Numbered from the stretch's first letter, positions 8,692 to 18,376 are shown. The stretch: DNA of 64,000 nt from Roseospira visakhapatnamensis (GCF_014197915.1 NZ_JACIGK010000006.1:62001-126000), one strand, 5' to 3'. The notes: generated by a model not told the origin, from the sequence alone. Numbers and translations: made by a program.

Positions 8692-10673
8692 CCACTTCGA
8701 GAGACATGGCGAACGCCATCCGGTTTTTGTCGATGGACGCCATTGTTCGCGCCGAGGACGGCCATCCCGGCACGCCCATGGGCGGCGCCGACATCGCCAC
8801 GGCCCTGTACGGGCTGGCGATGACGTACGATGCCTCGGCGCCGCTGTGGCCGGACCGCGACCGCTTCGTGCATTCGGCCGGGCACGGTTCCATGCTGCTG
8901 TACGCGGCGCTGCATCTGGCCGGATACGACGAGATCGACCTGGACCAGATCCGGAACTTCCGCGTGCTCGGCTCGCACACCCCCGGGCATCCGGAAGTCC
9001 ACCCGGAGGCCGGCATCGAGACCACCACCGGTCCCCTTGGCCAGGGCATCGGCAACGCGGTCGGCATGGCCATCGCCGAACGGGTCCTGAACCACCGGTT
9101 CGGCGACGGCATCGTCGATCACCGCACCTTCGCCTACGCCGGCGACGGCTGCCTGATGGAGGGCGTGGCCGCCGAGGTCATCGCGCTGGCCGGGCACCTG
9201 CGGCTCGACAAGTTGACGGTCCTGTGGGACGACAACCGCATGACCGACGACGGCAGCACCGACCAGGCGGTGTCCGAGGACAACGCGGTCCGCTTCGAGA
9301 CCGCCGGCTGGCACGTGATTCGGGGCGTGGATGGCCACGACGCCCAGGCCGTGGCCGACGCCATCGCCCAGGCCGGGGCGGACCCCCGACCCTCCATGAT
9401 CGCCTGCCGCACCCTGATCGGCTTCGGGATCCCGCGTATCGAGAACACGCGCGCGGCCCACGGCGGCAAGATCACCAAGGACGACACGGACGCCGCCCGC
9501 GCGCATCTGGGCTGGCCGCACGCGCCGTTCGTCATTCCCGAGGACATCCTGGTCCGCTGGCGCGAGGCCGGGGTAAGGGGTGCCGCCGCGCGCAAGGCGT
9601 GGGACGGTCGGCTGGCCGCCCTGCCTCAGGACGAGCGTACCGAGTTCGAACGCCTGATGGCGGGCCGCCTGCCCGAGGCCTGGCGCCGCACGCTGCTGGA
9701 CGTCAAGCGGTCCGCGGTCGAGTCCGGCGCGGCCAAGGCCGGCATCAAGGCATCCGGCGAGGCGCTGTCGGCGCTGGCCGACGTCATCCCGGAGCTGATC
9801 AGCGGCGCCCCGGACCTGGAGGCCGCGACCCAGCACAAGCGCCAACTCGCGCCCTTTACCGCGATGGACCGGGGCGGACGCTACATCCACTACGGGGTGC
9901 GCGAGCACGCCATGGGCACCATCATGAACGGCATGACCGTCCACGGCGGCGTGCTGGCGGTGGGGACCACGTTCCTGGTGTTCTCCGACTACATGCGCCA
10001 CACCTTGCGCATGGCGGCCCTGATGGGCATCCCCAGCGTGTTCGTGTTCAGCCACGATTCCATCGGCATCGGCAAGAACGGCCCGACGCACCAGCCGGTG
10101 GAGTACCTCGCCTCGCTGCGCGCCTACCCGAACATGCGGGTGATGCGCCCCGCCGATGCGGTCGAGATGGCCGAGTGCTGGGCGCTGGCGCTGGAGAAAC
10201 GCGACGGACCGAGCGCCGTCATCTGCTCGCGCCAGCCGCTGACGCTGGTGCGGACGACCCATGCCGAGGAGAACCTGTGCGCCCGGGGTGGCTACATCCT
10301 GGCCGATGCCGGGGGTGGTGAGCGCCGGGCGACGCTGTTCGCGACCGGGTCGGAGGTGGCCGTGGCCCTGGCCGCGCGGGCCACGCTCCAGGGCCGGGGG
10401 GTGCCCACGGCCGTGGTGTCCATGCCCTGCTGGGACCTGTTCGAGCAGCAGGACGAGGACTACCGCAAGGCCGTCATTGGACGCGGTACCGTCCGGGTGG
10501 CGGTCGAGGCCGCCGTGCGGCTGGGCTGGGACCGCTACATCGGCGAGGATGGGGCGTTCATCGGCATGAGCACGTTCGGCGCGTCGGGCGATGACCCCGA
10601 CCTGTTCGAGCACTTCGGCATCACGGCTGATGCCGTGGTCGCGGCGGTCGAGGCCCGGATGGTGGAGGGATAG
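8688..10673 (+). CDS. tkt: Transketolase
   Basis: This is a thiamine-diphosphate enzyme that transfers two-carbon ketol units between sugar phosphates. The 661-residue protein is full length. It shows the GHPGTPMGGAD motif near residue 25, SAGHGSMLLY near 63, LGSHTPGHPE near 95, the TPP-binding GDGCLMEG...DDN motif near 151-180, and the pyrimidine-domain motif GVREHAMG near 405. The ATG at 8688 overlaps the denD stop; a much longer upstream frame exists but is inside denD. The placement is unusual: the known tetronate pathway needs no transketolase. It may connect the DHAP and triose pool to the pentose-phosphate pathway or be specialised for a related acid sugar. Confidence 0.92.
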   Translation: MTTSRDMANAIRFLSMDAIVRAEDGHPGTPMGGADIATALYGLAMTYDASAPLWPDRDRFVHSAGHGSMLLYAALHLAGYDEIDLDQIRNFRVLGSHTPGHPEVHPEAGIETTTGPLGQGIGNAVGMAIAERVLNHRFGDGIVDHRTFAYAGDGCLMEGVAAEVIALAGHLRLDKLTVLWDDNRMTDDGSTDQAVSEDNAVRFETAGWHVIRGVDGHDAQAVADAIAQAGADPRPSMIACRTLIGFGIPRIENTRAAHGGKITKDDTDAARAHLGWPHAPFVIPEDILVRWREAGVRGAAARKAWDGRLAALPQDERTEFERLMAGRLPEAWRRTLLDVKRSAVESGAAKAGIKASGEALSALADVIPELISGAPDLEAATQHKRQLAPFTAMDRGGRYIHYGVREHAMGTIMNGMTVHGGVLAVGTTFLVFSDYMRHTLRMAALMGIPSVFVFSHDSIGIGKNGPTHQPVEYLASLRAYPNMRVMRPADAVEMAECWALALEKRDGPSAVICSRQPLTLVRTTHAEENLCARGGYILADAGGGERRATLFATGSEVAVALAARATLQGRGVPTAVVSMPCWDLFEQQDEDYRKAVIGRGTVRVAVEAAVRLGWDRYIGEDGAFIGMSTFGASGDDPDLFEHFGITADAVVAAVEARMVEG

Positions 10674-10777
10674 GGTACGCGATCCGCCCGGGAGAGAGGC
10701 CGGACCGAGCCGGTGTGATCGCGCCGGCTCCCGATCGGCGCGGGCCTCGGCGCCGCCCAGAATCACAGGAGATCTTC

Positions 10778-11749
10778 ATGGACCCGAAACCCGTGCTCGC
10801 CCTGGCCCGTGTCCTGCCGGACGCGGTCGAGGCGCGCGCCGCGCGCGACTACAATGTCCGCCCCGCCCCCGTCGATCATCCGCCGCTCGGCGGGGACGCC
10901 CTTGTCGCGCAGGCCGCCGGGGCCGACGGCCTGCTGGTCGCGCCCGGCAATGCGGTCACGGCGGCGGTGATCGGTGCCCTTCCCGACAGCCTGCGGGTGA
11001 TCGCCACCTTCTCGGTCGGCTTCGATCACATCGATCTCGACGCTGCCCGCGCGCGGAACCTCATCGTCACCAACACGCCGGACGTGCTGACCGACGCCAC
11101 GGCGGACATCGCCATGCTGTGCCTGCTGGGGGCCGCGCGCCGGGCCGGCGAGGGTGAGGCGCTGATGCGCGCCGGCACCTGGGCCGGATGGACGCCCACC
11201 CACATGATGGGCACCCAGGTGACCGGCAAGCGCCTTGGCATCGTCGGCATGGGCCGCATCGGCCGCGCCGTCGCCAAACGCGCGCGGGCCTTCGACATGA
11301 CCATCCACTATCACGACCGCACGCCGCTGCCGCCGGACCAGGCCCAGGGCGCCGTCCACCATGACACGGTGGAGGGCCTGTTGCCCCACTGCGATGTCCT
11401 CAGCCTGCATTGCCCGGCCACGCCGGCGACCACCGGCCTGATGAACGCCGCGCGCATCGCCTTGCTGCCCCGGGGAGCCATCCTGGTCAACACCGCCCGT
11501 GGCCCCGTCATTGATGACGCGGCGGTGATCGACGCCCTGAAGCGCGGCCACCTCGGCGCCGCCGGGCTCGATGTCTACACCGGAGAACCGGACGTGCATC
11601 CCGACTACCGGATCCTGCCCAACACCTTCCTGTTGCCGCACCTGGGCAGCGCGACGATCGAAACGCGCGAGGCCATGGGCTTTCGGGCACTCGACAACCT
11701 CGACGCCGTCCTGCTCCGGGGCGAGGCGCCGGGCAACCGGGTGGCCTGA
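10778..11749 (+). CDS. D-2-hydroxyacid dehydrogenase (glyoxylate/hydroxypyruvate reductase-like)
   Basis: This is an NAD(P)H-dependent D-isomer-specific 2-hydroxyacid dehydrogenase of 323 aa. The cofactor motif is GMGRIGRAV near residue 150. The catalytic Arg lies in NTARG near residue 235, Glu in the GLDVYTGEP region near 265, and His in HLGSAT near 287. The ATG follows a CAGGAGAT ribosome site, 104 bp after the transketolase, so it is probably the last gene of the tetronate operon. It may reduce 2-oxo-tetronate, hydroxypyruvate or glyoxylate. GyaR/GhrA-like naming is family-level only. Confidence 0.9.
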   Translation: MDPKPVLALARVLPDAVEARAARDYNVRPAPVDHPPLGGDALVAQAAGADGLLVAPGNAVTAAVIGALPDSLRVIATFSVGFDHIDLDAARARNLIVTNTPDVLTDATADIAMLCLLGAARRAGEGEALMRAGTWAGWTPTHMMGTQVTGKRLGIVGMGRIGRAVAKRARAFDMTIHYHDRTPLPPDQAQGAVHHDTVEGLLPHCDVLSLHCPATPATTGLMNAARIALLPRGAILVNTARGPVIDDAAVIDALKRGHLGAAGLDVYTGEPDVHPDYRILPNTFLLPHLGSATIETREAMGFRALDNLDAVLLRGEAPGNRVA

Positions 11750-12075
11750 CCCCCGCGCCGGGACCGGCGGCGGCGGACTCGCCCGCCGGACCGGCCGGGG
11801 GCACCCATGGCTCGTCCCGGTCACCCCACGGACCGCTGATCCGGTGCCTGGGATGGTGGCCGGCACGGCGTTCGTGCGATACGGCTGGTGTCTGGCATCC
11901 GATGGTCCGTCCCGGTCCGGGCTTCCGTCTCCGTCCCGGCTTCGGTAAACAACGGGGTCCGCCCTGGCGCGGTGGACCCGGGGCACGTGGAGTCACGCCC
12001 GCCCGGGTTTCCGTCTTCCGAGGCCCCGGCGTTCGTCCGGGCGCCTTCCCCACGCGACCCAAGGACCCGCCGGCC
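11750..12075. other. Non-coding gap, 326 bp, between hydroxyacid dehydrogenase and purU
   Basis: The frame of purU is open through much of this stretch, but the translation is arginine/proline/glycine-rich and unlike protein. I see repeated GGTCCG/CCGG words but no convincing hairpin terminator, riboswitch or RNA gene. It should contain the purU promoter. Confidence 0.5.
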
Positions 12076-12945
12076 ATGAACGCCGATCCGAACACACCCT
12101 TCATCCTCATCCTTCAGTGTCCCGACGGCATAGGCGTCCAGGCGGCGGTGATGGGATTCCTGGCCGGTCATCAGGCCTTCATCACGGAATCGCACAGCTA
12201 CGGCGATCCGTTGACCGGGCGCTTTTTCATGCGTGTGGTCTATCGGGCCGGGCATCCCACCATGCCGGACCTGGCCACCATGAAGGCGCACTTCCAGACC
12301 GTGGCCACCAACTTCGGCATGGACTGGGACCTGCGCGACGCGACCCAGCCCCCCCGTGTGCTGATCGCCGTGTCGCGTTTCGGGCATTGCATGAACGACC
12401 TGCTGCACCGTTGGAAGACGGGTCAGCTGCATATCGACGTTCCGGTGGTAGTGTCCAACCACGAGGACTTGCGCGACCTGGCCGAATGGCACGGCATTCC
12501 CTTTCACCATCTGCCGGTCACGCCGGAGACCAAGGCCGACCAGGAGCGCCGGTTGCTGGATCTTGTCGACGAGCACCGCGTCGACCTGGTGGTGCTGGCG
12601 CGCTACATGCAAGTGCTGTCCAAGGAGCTGTCGGCGGCCCTGGCGGGACGCTGCATCAACATCCATCACTCCTTCCTACCCAGCTTCAAGGGTGCCCGTC
12701 CGTACCACCAGGCGCATGCGCGCGGCGTCAAGATCATCGGTGCCACCGCCCACTACGTGACCGCTACCCTGGACGAGGGGCCGATCATCGAGCAGGAGGT
12801 GGTGCGCGTGGACCATACGTTCACCCGCGAGGCCCTGGTGCGCATGGGACGCGACGTGGAGACCGTGACGCTCGCGCGGGCCGTGCGCTGGCACTGCGAA
12901 CGGCGCGTGTTCATCAACGACAACAAGACCGTGGTGTTCAATTAG
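12076..12945 (+). CDS. purU: Formyltetrahydrofolate deformylase (PurU)
   Basis: This enzyme hydrolyses 10-formyl-THF to formate and THF, balancing the one-carbon pool with glycine and purine metabolism. The 289-residue protein has an N-terminal ACT-type regulatory domain (residues ~8-85, starting FILILQCPDGIG) and a formyltransferase-like catalytic domain. The catalytic domain carries the SNHEDL, NIHHSFLPSFKGA, GATAHYV and DEGPII motifs that hold the Asn/His/Asp active site. The start is placed at the ATG where the ACT domain begins; upstream in-frame sequence is not protein-like. It converges on the glycosyltransferase gene with only 24 bp between the stops. Confidence 0.94.
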   Translation: MNADPNTPFILILQCPDGIGVQAAVMGFLAGHQAFITESHSYGDPLTGRFFMRVVYRAGHPTMPDLATMKAHFQTVATNFGMDWDLRDATQPPRVLIAVSRFGHCMNDLLHRWKTGQLHIDVPVVVSNHEDLRDLAEWHGIPFHHLPVTPETKADQERRLLDLVDEHRVDLVVLARYMQVLSKELSAALAGRCINIHHSFLPSFKGARPYHQAHARGVKIIGATAHYVTATLDEGPIIEQEVVRVDHTFTREALVRMGRDVETVTLARAVRWHCERRVFINDNKTVVFN

Positions 12946-12969
12946 GGCCTGTTGACAAGAGGGGGACGC

Positions 12970-13878
12970 TCACCGCCACCAGGCGCGCGCCTTGGCGGCC
13001 GCCGTGCCTACCAGCGTCCGGACCAGCAGGCCGGCCGACAGCAGCGCCCAGACCACGGCCAGGCGCCAGGGGGGCGTGGTCCCGGCCGGCCGGCCGAACT
13101 CGCGCCACAGATAGCGCCGGAAGCTCCGGATCTTGTGGCGGGTGACGAACAGGCCGGAGACCGGCGAGCGGCTCTTCAGGTGGGTGACCGTCACCGCCGG
13201 CGCGAACAGCACCCGGCCGCCGGCCCGCCAGACGGCGCGGCACAGCGCCAAGTCCTCGAAGTGCAGGAAGTAACCCTCGTCGAATCCCCCCAGGCGGGCG
13301 AAGAAGGCGCGTGGCAGCAGCATGGCCGCCCCGGAGATCGCCGGCATCTCCACCACCGGCGCCACCGGCAGGGGGTCGGTATGGCGGTTGACCCGGCGCC
13401 AGGTTCCCGGATCCAGGCGGTCCAGACGCAGTGCCTCGGCCAGCCACTCCCCGGGGGTCCCGGTATTGCGACGGCCACCGGCCTGTTCGCTGCCGTCCTC
13501 GTTCAAAAGGCGTGGTCCCAGCAGCCAGCCGTCATCGGGTTGCATCGCCGCCAGATCCAGCAGGCGCGGGACCGTGCCCGGCTCCAGCCGGCCGTCGGGG
13601 TTGAGGAGCAGCAGGACATCGCCTCGCGCGCGCGCGGCGCCCCGGTTGCAGCCGGCCCCGAAGCCGACGTTGCCCTGCCCATGCACCAGGGTCAGGCGCG
13701 GTTCCTCGCGTGGCAACGCGCCCAGGTCCGTCGGCCAGGGCGGCGCGTCACGGTTGTTGACCAGGATCACCTCGATCACGCCCGGTTGGGACAGGGCGGA
13801 CAGCAGACAGGCGCGCAAGCCCTCGCCACCATAGAACACCACGACCACCGAGACGGTCACGCCGTCCGCGCCTTGCAT
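12970..13878 (-). CDS. Family 2 glycosyltransferase
   Basis: This is an inverting GT-A glycosyltransferase of 302 aa. It shows the VSVVVVFYGG N-terminal strand, GAGCNRGAARARGD and LLLLNPDGRL nucleotide/metal-site motifs near residues 65-85, and a later GFDEGYFLHFEDLALC segment typical of rhamnosyltransferase-like GT2 enzymes. A moderately hydrophobic segment near residues 275-295 may tether it to the membrane. The start is fixed by an AGGAGAAAGG ribosome site. It begins 11 bp after the stop of the UDP-sugar decarboxylase gene, so the two form an operon for a surface polysaccharide or glycan; the donor and acceptor are unknown. Confidence 0.88.
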   Translation of the reverse strand: MQGADGVTVSVVVVFYGGEGLRACLLSALSQPGVIEVILVNNRDAPPWPTDLGALPREEPRLTLVHGQGNVGFGAGCNRGAARARGDVLLLLNPDGRLEPGTVPRLLDLAAMQPDDGWLLGPRLLNEDGSEQAGGRRNTGTPGEWLAEALRLDRLDPGTWRRVNRHTDPLPVAPVVEMPAISGAAMLLPRAFFARLGGFDEGYFLHFEDLALCRAVWRAGGRVLFAPAVTVTHLKSRSPVSGLFVTRHKIRSFRRYLWREFGRPAGTTPPWRLAVVWALLSAGLLVRTLVGTAAAKARAWWR

Positions 13879-13889
13879 CCGCCTTTCTC

Positions 13890-14864
13890 CTAGCCGCGCC
13901 GGGTCGAGCCGGCCACCGCCGCCTGACCCGCGCTCAGGATGTGTTCGAAGTAGGCGATGGTCGGCTTCAGGCCGTCGGCCAGCGACACCGCTGGATGCCA
14001 TCCCAGGGCGTCGCGGGCGAATCCGATGTCGGGCTGGCGCTGCCTGGGATCGTCCGATGGCAACGGCTTGAACACGATGCGCGAGGACGCGTTGGTCATC
14101 GCGATCACCGTCTCCGCCAGTTCGCGGATGGTCACCTCGACGGGATTGCCCAGGTTCATGGGGCCGGTGATGGGATCGGGCGCCGCCATGAAGCGCGAAA
14201 TGCCCTCCAGCAGATCATCCACATAGCAGAACGACCGAGTCTGCCGCCCGTCGCCGAACAGCGTGATGGGCTCGCCCTTCAGCGCCTGGACGATGAAGTT
14301 GGATACCACCCGGCCATCGGACGGATGCATGCGCGGGCCATAGGTGTTGAAGATGCGGGCCACCTTGATGCGCACCTTGTGCTGGCGGAAGTAGTCGAAG
14401 AACAGCGTCTCGGCGCAGCGCTTGCCCTCGTCGTAGCAGGCGCGCACGCCGATGGGGTTGACGTTGCCCCAATAGGTCTCGGTCTGCGGTCGCTCGACGG
14501 GATCGCCATACACCTCGGACGTGGACGCCTGGAACACCTTGGCGCGGGTGCGCTTGGCCAGGCCGAGGATATTGATGGCCCCGTGCACGCTGGTCTTGGT
14601 GGTTTGAACCGGATCGAATTGATAGTGTATCGGCGAGGCGGGGCATGCAAGGTTGTAAATCTCGTCCACCTCCACATACAGCGGAACGGTGACGTCGTGT
14701 CGCATGGCCTCGAACGCGGGGTTGTCCAGGAGGTGGTGAATGCTGCTTCGGCGTCCGGTAAAGTAGTTGTCCACGCACAGCACCTCGTGCCCCTCGGCCA
14801 GAAGGCGCTCGCACAGGTGCGATCCTATGAATCCCGCGCCACCGGTCACCAGGATTCGCGTCAT
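13890..14864 (-). CDS. UDP-glucuronate decarboxylase-type NAD-dependent epimerase/dehydratase (UXS-like)
   Basis: This extended SDR of 324 aa begins with [14 protein letters not shown] for NAD binding. The catalytic Tyr-x3-Lys lies in CYDEGKR near residue 148, with a Thr/Ser in the ASTSEVYG segment. The [17 protein letters not shown] stretch and [10 protein letters not shown] motif are hallmarks of UDP-xylose synthases, which convert UDP-glucuronate to UDP-xylose. It starts the operon with the GT2 gene and diverges from the diguanylate cyclase gene. A dTDP-glucose 4,6-dehydratase is the less likely alternative. Confidence 0.88.
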   Translation of the reverse strand: MTRILVTGGAGFIGSHLCERLLAEGHEVLCVDNYFTGRRSSIHHLLDNPAFEAMRHDVTVPLYVEVDEIYNLACPASPIHYQFDPVQTTKTSVHGAINILGLAKRTRAKVFQASTSEVYGDPVERPQTETYWGNVNPIGVRACYDEGKRCAETLFFDYFRQHKVRIKVARIFNTYGPRMHPSDGRVVSNFIVQALKGEPITLFGDGRQTRSFCYVDDLLEGISRFMAAPDPITGPMNLGNPVEVTIRELAETVIAMTNASSRIVFKPLPSDDPRQRQPDIGFARDALGWHPAVSLADGLKPTIAYFEHILSAGQAAVAGSTRRG

Positions 14865-15206
14865 GTCGCTGCCATGCCCAACCCATGCGTCGTCGGCGTC
14901 CAGCCGCGCCCAGATCCCGGACGCCCTAGGCCATCCGAGACCGCCAGGGGTCCGAGCCCTTGGCCCGGGCGCGAGTCTCGTGCGCCCCGCGACACATCCC
15001 TTGTCGACGAGCGTGCCGCTCCCGATCCGGACAGTGGCAGGACGGTCACGCCCCCGTCGGACCCGGAGCCCACACGATGCCCTATGTACCGTGTTCGGCC
15101 GCCCTTGAACACCACCCTCAAACGTGCCACGCGGGTTTCCTGGCCAGAACGGTTCACGGAGGTTAATATTTCTCCCTCCCCCGGTCGCGACGGACGGACT
15201 TTTTTC
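14865..15206. promoter_or_regulatory. Divergent promoter region, uxs-like gene / diguanylate cyclase
   Basis: This 342-bp gap separates two divergent genes. Most is GC-rich and featureless. An AT-rich TAATAT hexamer at 15164-15169, about 40 bp before the cyclase start, could be a -10 element, though no matching -35 is obvious. No small gene is supported here. Confidence 0.4.
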
Positions 15207-16982
15207 ATGCCTCAACCGCTATCCGCGCGTCGTCGCACGGCCATTCCAGAAATCGTCATCGGCGTGATGCTGGCCGGGGCGATCATCGCCCTGGTTGCGA
15301 TCACCGCTCTTGCCGTGTGGACGGCCGACGAAACGGAACGAGCCTGGGACCGGTACCGCGCGGAGGTCCAGGCCAAGGGTGCGCTGCTGGCCCGTCTGCC
15401 CGAACCGGAGGATCTGGAGGACCGGACTCTCCGATCGGCGGTTCTGCAAGCCGAGTCGGCGGACACCCTCGGCGCCCTGCTGGACCGCTACCGGGACCTG
15501 CCGCTCTCGGATGGGGAACGCGATGCGCTCGCCACCCTGAAGGCCGCCTTGACGGCCGACCCGGCGGCCGTCCGTGACAGACCGGAGGTGGTGCCCGAGG
15601 TGGCGGTTCAACACGGGGTGCCGGCGGTGGCCATCGCCGCCCTCGCGACTCCCCGCGACCACGCCAGCGCCGTCACGGCGCTGGCCAGCCTCCACGCGGC
15701 CGCGCGTGCCGACGACGCCCGTCAGAGCCGGCGCCTGAGCACCCTTTTGACGCGTGCGGACTGGATCACGCACGCCATGACGGTGACTGTCCCCCTGCTG
15801 CTGGTAAGCATAACCCTGGCGGCGGGCTCGGTGTGGCGCCGGGCGACCCGCCGCGTCCCTTGGGCGCATCATGACGGTGATGCGCCTCATGCCGCGCCTC
15901 CCCAGGCCGCGCTCCCCCACACCGAGATCCTCTATCGCGATCTGGTGGAGGGATCCACGCAGGGCATGTATGTCCACGAGAACTTCAAGCCCGTGTTCGT
16001 CAACCGCGCCTTCCTGCGTCTGTTCGGGTTCCAGTCGGAACAGGAGGCCCTGGCCCAGGAGACCGTCCTTGATCTGGTGGACGAGTCCGCCCACGCCGAC
16101 ACGGTGCTGATTCACCAGAAAATCGCGGCCGGAGAGGTGGACGACTGGTGGTCCCGCCTGCAGTGCCGGACGCTGGACGGTACCCCGCGATGGGTGGAGG
16201 AAATGGTCAAGCCCGTGCGCTGGCAAGGCCGGCCGGCGGTCCAGGTCACGTTGCTGGATATCACCGACCGGGTACAGCACGAGATTGACAAGGAAATGGA
16301 GCGCACCCAGACCGAGCGCCAGGCCGAGGAGGTCGTCGCCCTGGCCGAGGAACTGGACGCGGCCCTGCAACTGGCCGAGACGCAGAAGAAGCAGCTGCAC
16401 CGTCTGTCCATCTCCGATCCGCTGACGGGCGCCTACAACCGGCGCCACTTCCTGGATCGGGTCGACGAGGAAGTCGCCCGCATGCGGCGCCAGTCGACCT
16501 ATCGGGTCAGCGTGTTGATGATGGACATCGACCACTTCAAGCGGATCAACGACACCCATGGCCACGGCGTCGGGGACGAGGCGTTGCGTCGCTTCACTCA
16601 GGCCTGCCAGGAGAAGCTGCGGGAAAACGACGTGTTTGGCCGGCTCGGCGGCGAGGAGTTCGGTGTTCTGCTCCCCAATGCGTCCCTGTCCGATGCGGCC
16701 GTGGCCGCCGAGCGGCTCCGCGCGCGGTGCCGCGATATCCAGGTCCCGACAGAGGATGGCGGCCGCTTCGGCTTCACCGTCAGCATCGGCGTCACCGAGA
16801 TCCTCGATCCCTCCGCGTCGTTCGACGACACCCTGCATCGGGCCGACACCGCGCTCTACGCCAGCAAGACCGGCGGACGTGACCGCGTCAGTCTGGATTC
16901 CATCGCGATGGCGGCCTCCGTCGCCCGGCATCGGACATGCGGGCCGTCGGCCCCGGTCGCGGTCCAGGGCGGCGACGCATGA
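15207..16982 (+). CDS. Membrane diguanylate cyclase (PAS-GGDEF)
   Basis: This 591-aa protein makes c-di-GMP from two GTP. It has a transmembrane helix at about residues 15-37, a ~150-residue periplasmic region and a second helix near 190-213. A PAS domain (~240-355), a coiled-coil linker and a GGDEF domain (~405-565) follow. The active-site motif is GGEEF at residues 481-485. An RxxD inhibitory site (REND) sits exactly five residues before it, so product inhibition is expected. The start is the ATG at 15207; the frame is open upstream, but only antisense to the uxs-like gene. Its stop overlaps the ATG of the gmhB-like gene (ATGA), suggesting coupled translation. Confidence 0.93.
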   Translation: MPQPLSARRRTAIPEIVIGVMLAGAIIALVAITALAVWTADETERAWDRYRAEVQAKGALLARLPEPEDLEDRTLRSAVLQAESADTLGALLDRYRDLPLSDGERDALATLKAALTADPAAVRDRPEVVPEVAVQHGVPAVAIAALATPRDHASAVTALASLHAAARADDARQSRRLSTLLTRADWITHAMTVTVPLLLVSITLAAGSVWRRATRRVPWAHHDGDAPHAAPPQAALPHTEILYRDLVEGSTQGMYVHENFKPVFVNRAFLRLFGFQSEQEALAQETVLDLVDESAHADTVLIHQKIAAGEVDDWWSRLQCRTLDGTPRWVEEMVKPVRWQGRPAVQVTLLDITDRVQHEIDKEMERTQTERQAEEVVALAEELDAALQLAETQKKQLHRLSISDPLTGAYNRRHFLDRVDEEVARMRRQSTYRVSVLMMDIDHFKRINDTHGHGVGDEALRRFTQACQEKLRENDVFGRLGGEEFGVLLPNASLSDAAVAAERLRARCRDIQVPTEDGGRFGFTVSIGVTEILDPSASFDDTLHRADTALYASKTGGRDRVSLDSIAMAASVARHRTCGPSAPVAVQGGDA

Positions 16983-17560
16983 GCAGGCTCGACACCGCCG
17001 AGCCCGAGCCGCCGTCCGCGCCACGCCCTGCGGAAGCCCCCACCGCGACACCACGGCCGGCCGCCTTTCTGGATCGCGACGGCACCTTGAACGTCGAGGT
17101 CGGCTATGCGCACCGTCCCGACCAGATCTCCTGGATCGACGGCGCGGTGGCGGCCATTCGCCGGCTCAACCGCGCGGGCTGGTGGGTGATCGTGATCACC
17201 AACCAGGCGGGCGTGGCCTACGGATACTACGACGAGGAGACGGTGCGCGCGCTGCACCGCTGGATGACCGCCGACCTGGCGGCGCGGGGGGCGCGGGTGG
17301 ATGCCTTCTACTACTGCCCGCACCATGCCACCCGGGGCCTGGGTCGCTATCGGGTGGCCTGCGACTGCCGCAAGCCAGGTCCCGGCCTGCTGCGACAGGC
17401 CATGGCGGACTTTCCGGTGGATCCGGCGCGGTCGTTTATCCTTGGCGACAAGCCCAGCGATGGCGCCGCCGGCCATGCCTTGGGTATTGCCGGTCATCTG
17501 TACCGGGGGGGCGACCTGGACACCCTCGTCTCGCGGCTGATGGCCGAGTCCGGGGCGTAG
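16979..17560 (+). CDS. gmhB: D-glycero-D-manno-heptose 1,7-bisphosphate 7-phosphatase (GmhB-like, HAD)
   Basis: This HAD-superfamily phosphatase has 193 aa, near the family norm. The nucleophile motif DRDGT is at about residues 31-35. The VITNQAG motif II, a zinc-binding CPHH...CDC cluster with the CRKPGPG lysine motif, and the GDKPSD metal-binding motif IV all follow in order. The zinc cluster is typical of GmhB rather than histidinol phosphatase. It acts in ADP-heptose synthesis for lipopolysaccharide or glycosylation. It overlaps the diguanylate cyclase gene by ATGA. The rest of the heptose pathway is not in this window. Confidence 0.87.
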   Translation: MSRLDTAEPEPPSAPRPAEAPTATPRPAAFLDRDGTLNVEVGYAHRPDQISWIDGAVAAIRRLNRAGWWVIVITNQAGVAYGYYDEETVRALHRWMTADLAARGARVDAFYYCPHHATRGLGRYRVACDCRKPGPGLLRQAMADFPVDPARSFILGDKPSDGAAGHALGIAGHLYRGGDLDTLVSRLMAESGA

Positions 17561-17611
17561 GGGAGGGGACGCGGCCCCATCGGGCACTGCGACGGTCATC
17601 CTCAATGATCT

Positions 17612-17629
17612 TTGGTGTCACAACACCAA
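17612..17629. terminator. Small hairpin at the gmhB/HNH convergent junction
   Basis: A perfect 7-bp inverted repeat (TTGGTGT, CACA loop, ACACCAA) lies across the stop codon of the HNH gene, in the 57-bp gap between two convergent genes. It has no T-run, so a terminator role is only plausible. Confidence 0.35.
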
Positions 17630-18328
17630 CCGGCGCATCTTCTGGCAGGTCCACACAACCGCGTCGGTCCACAGGCGTTCCGGCATGTCCTGGTCCAGGG
17701 TCCAACGGGCCTTCACCGACAGCCAGGCCCCGGTGTAGGCGCACCAGCGGCGCGGATCGCCCGGCAACCAGCTCAGCGGGTCGCCATCGGCCTTGGCGCG
17801 ATTGGACCGGGCGCTCACCGCCACCAGGGTCAGCGGCGAGGAAAGGTCGTTGGCGAAGGCACGGCGGCGTTCGGTGCTCCAGCCGTCGGCGCCGGAGCGA
17901 TGCGCCTCGGCCAGCGGCACCAGATGGTCGATATCGACATCGCGCGGATCGGTCAGCGTCCGTCCCGAGTAGGGATCGATCCAGCGTCCGGAGAGCACCT
18001 GGCAGCCGTCGACGGTCATCTGCGGAGTGACGCGGCTGTCCCGGATCAGGACCTCCTGGCGGGTGTCCCGGCAATCGCCGTCGGCGTCGATCCAGTGCTG
18101 GTATAGGGTGCGGTCGTAGGGTTCGATGACCGGGCTGAACAGCTCGGTCTGGCGCAACGCAAGGATACTGGCGGGCAGGGCGGCGGCCAGAATCAGGAGA
18201 CGAGACCAGACCCAGAATCGCCGGCGCGACTCAGACGCGCGTAACCACGATGGCCGCGTCCCGGACCGAACCCGGGCAAACCCCGCCCGTGAAAACTCCG
18301 CCCGTGAAAACTCCGAATGTGATGCCAT
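17618..18328 (-). CDS. Membrane-anchored HNH nuclease domain protein (DUF1524/GmrSD C-terminal-like)
   Basis: This protein is 236 aa. An N-terminal arginine-rich segment is followed by a hydrophobic helix at about residues 42-60, then a DUF1524-type HNH domain. The catalytic His is in DIDHLVPLAEAHRSG near residue 133. The downstream FANDL, SNRAKADGD and WCAY motifs match secreted actinobacterial and proteobacterial HNH proteins. The domain is expected outside the cytoplasm. Near the N-terminus two EFSRA copies are encoded by an exact 15-bp tandem duplication. The start is the first ATG of the frame and could lie further downstream. The biological role is unknown; extracellular DNA processing is a possibility. 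Confidence 0.8.
   Translation of the reverse strand: MASHSEFSRAEFSRAGFARVRSGTRPSWLRASESRRRFWVWSRLLILAAALPASILALRQTELFSPVIEPYDRTLYQHWIDADGDCRDTRQEVLIRDSRVTPQMTVDGCQVLSGRWIDPYSGRTLTDPRDVDIDHLVPLAEAHRSGADGWSTERRRAFANDLSSPLTLVAVSARSNRAKADGDPLSWLPGDPRRWCAYTGAWLSVKARWTLDQDMPERLWTDAVVWTCQKMRRLVL
18284..18313 (-). repeat. Exact tandem duplication of a 15-bp unit in the HNH gene
   Basis: Two identical copies (18284-18298 and 18299-18313) of a unit beginning CGCCCGTGAAA on the + strand encode repeated EFSRA near the protein N-terminus. It is in frame and seen directly. Confidence 0.8.
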
Positions 18329-18376
18329 GTGGTCATGGTCTCCTGACCGCGTGCCCCCGGATCTCCATGCCGGGAT

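Noticed and set aside
8184-10766. An 860-codon antisense frame across denD and the transketolase
   Set aside because: It mirrors codon positions of conserved genes and has no recognisable domain or ribosome site.
11750-12075. Riboswitch upstream of purU
   Set aside because: No glycine or THF riboswitch-like conserved core could be recognised; the region is only GC-rich repeats of short words.
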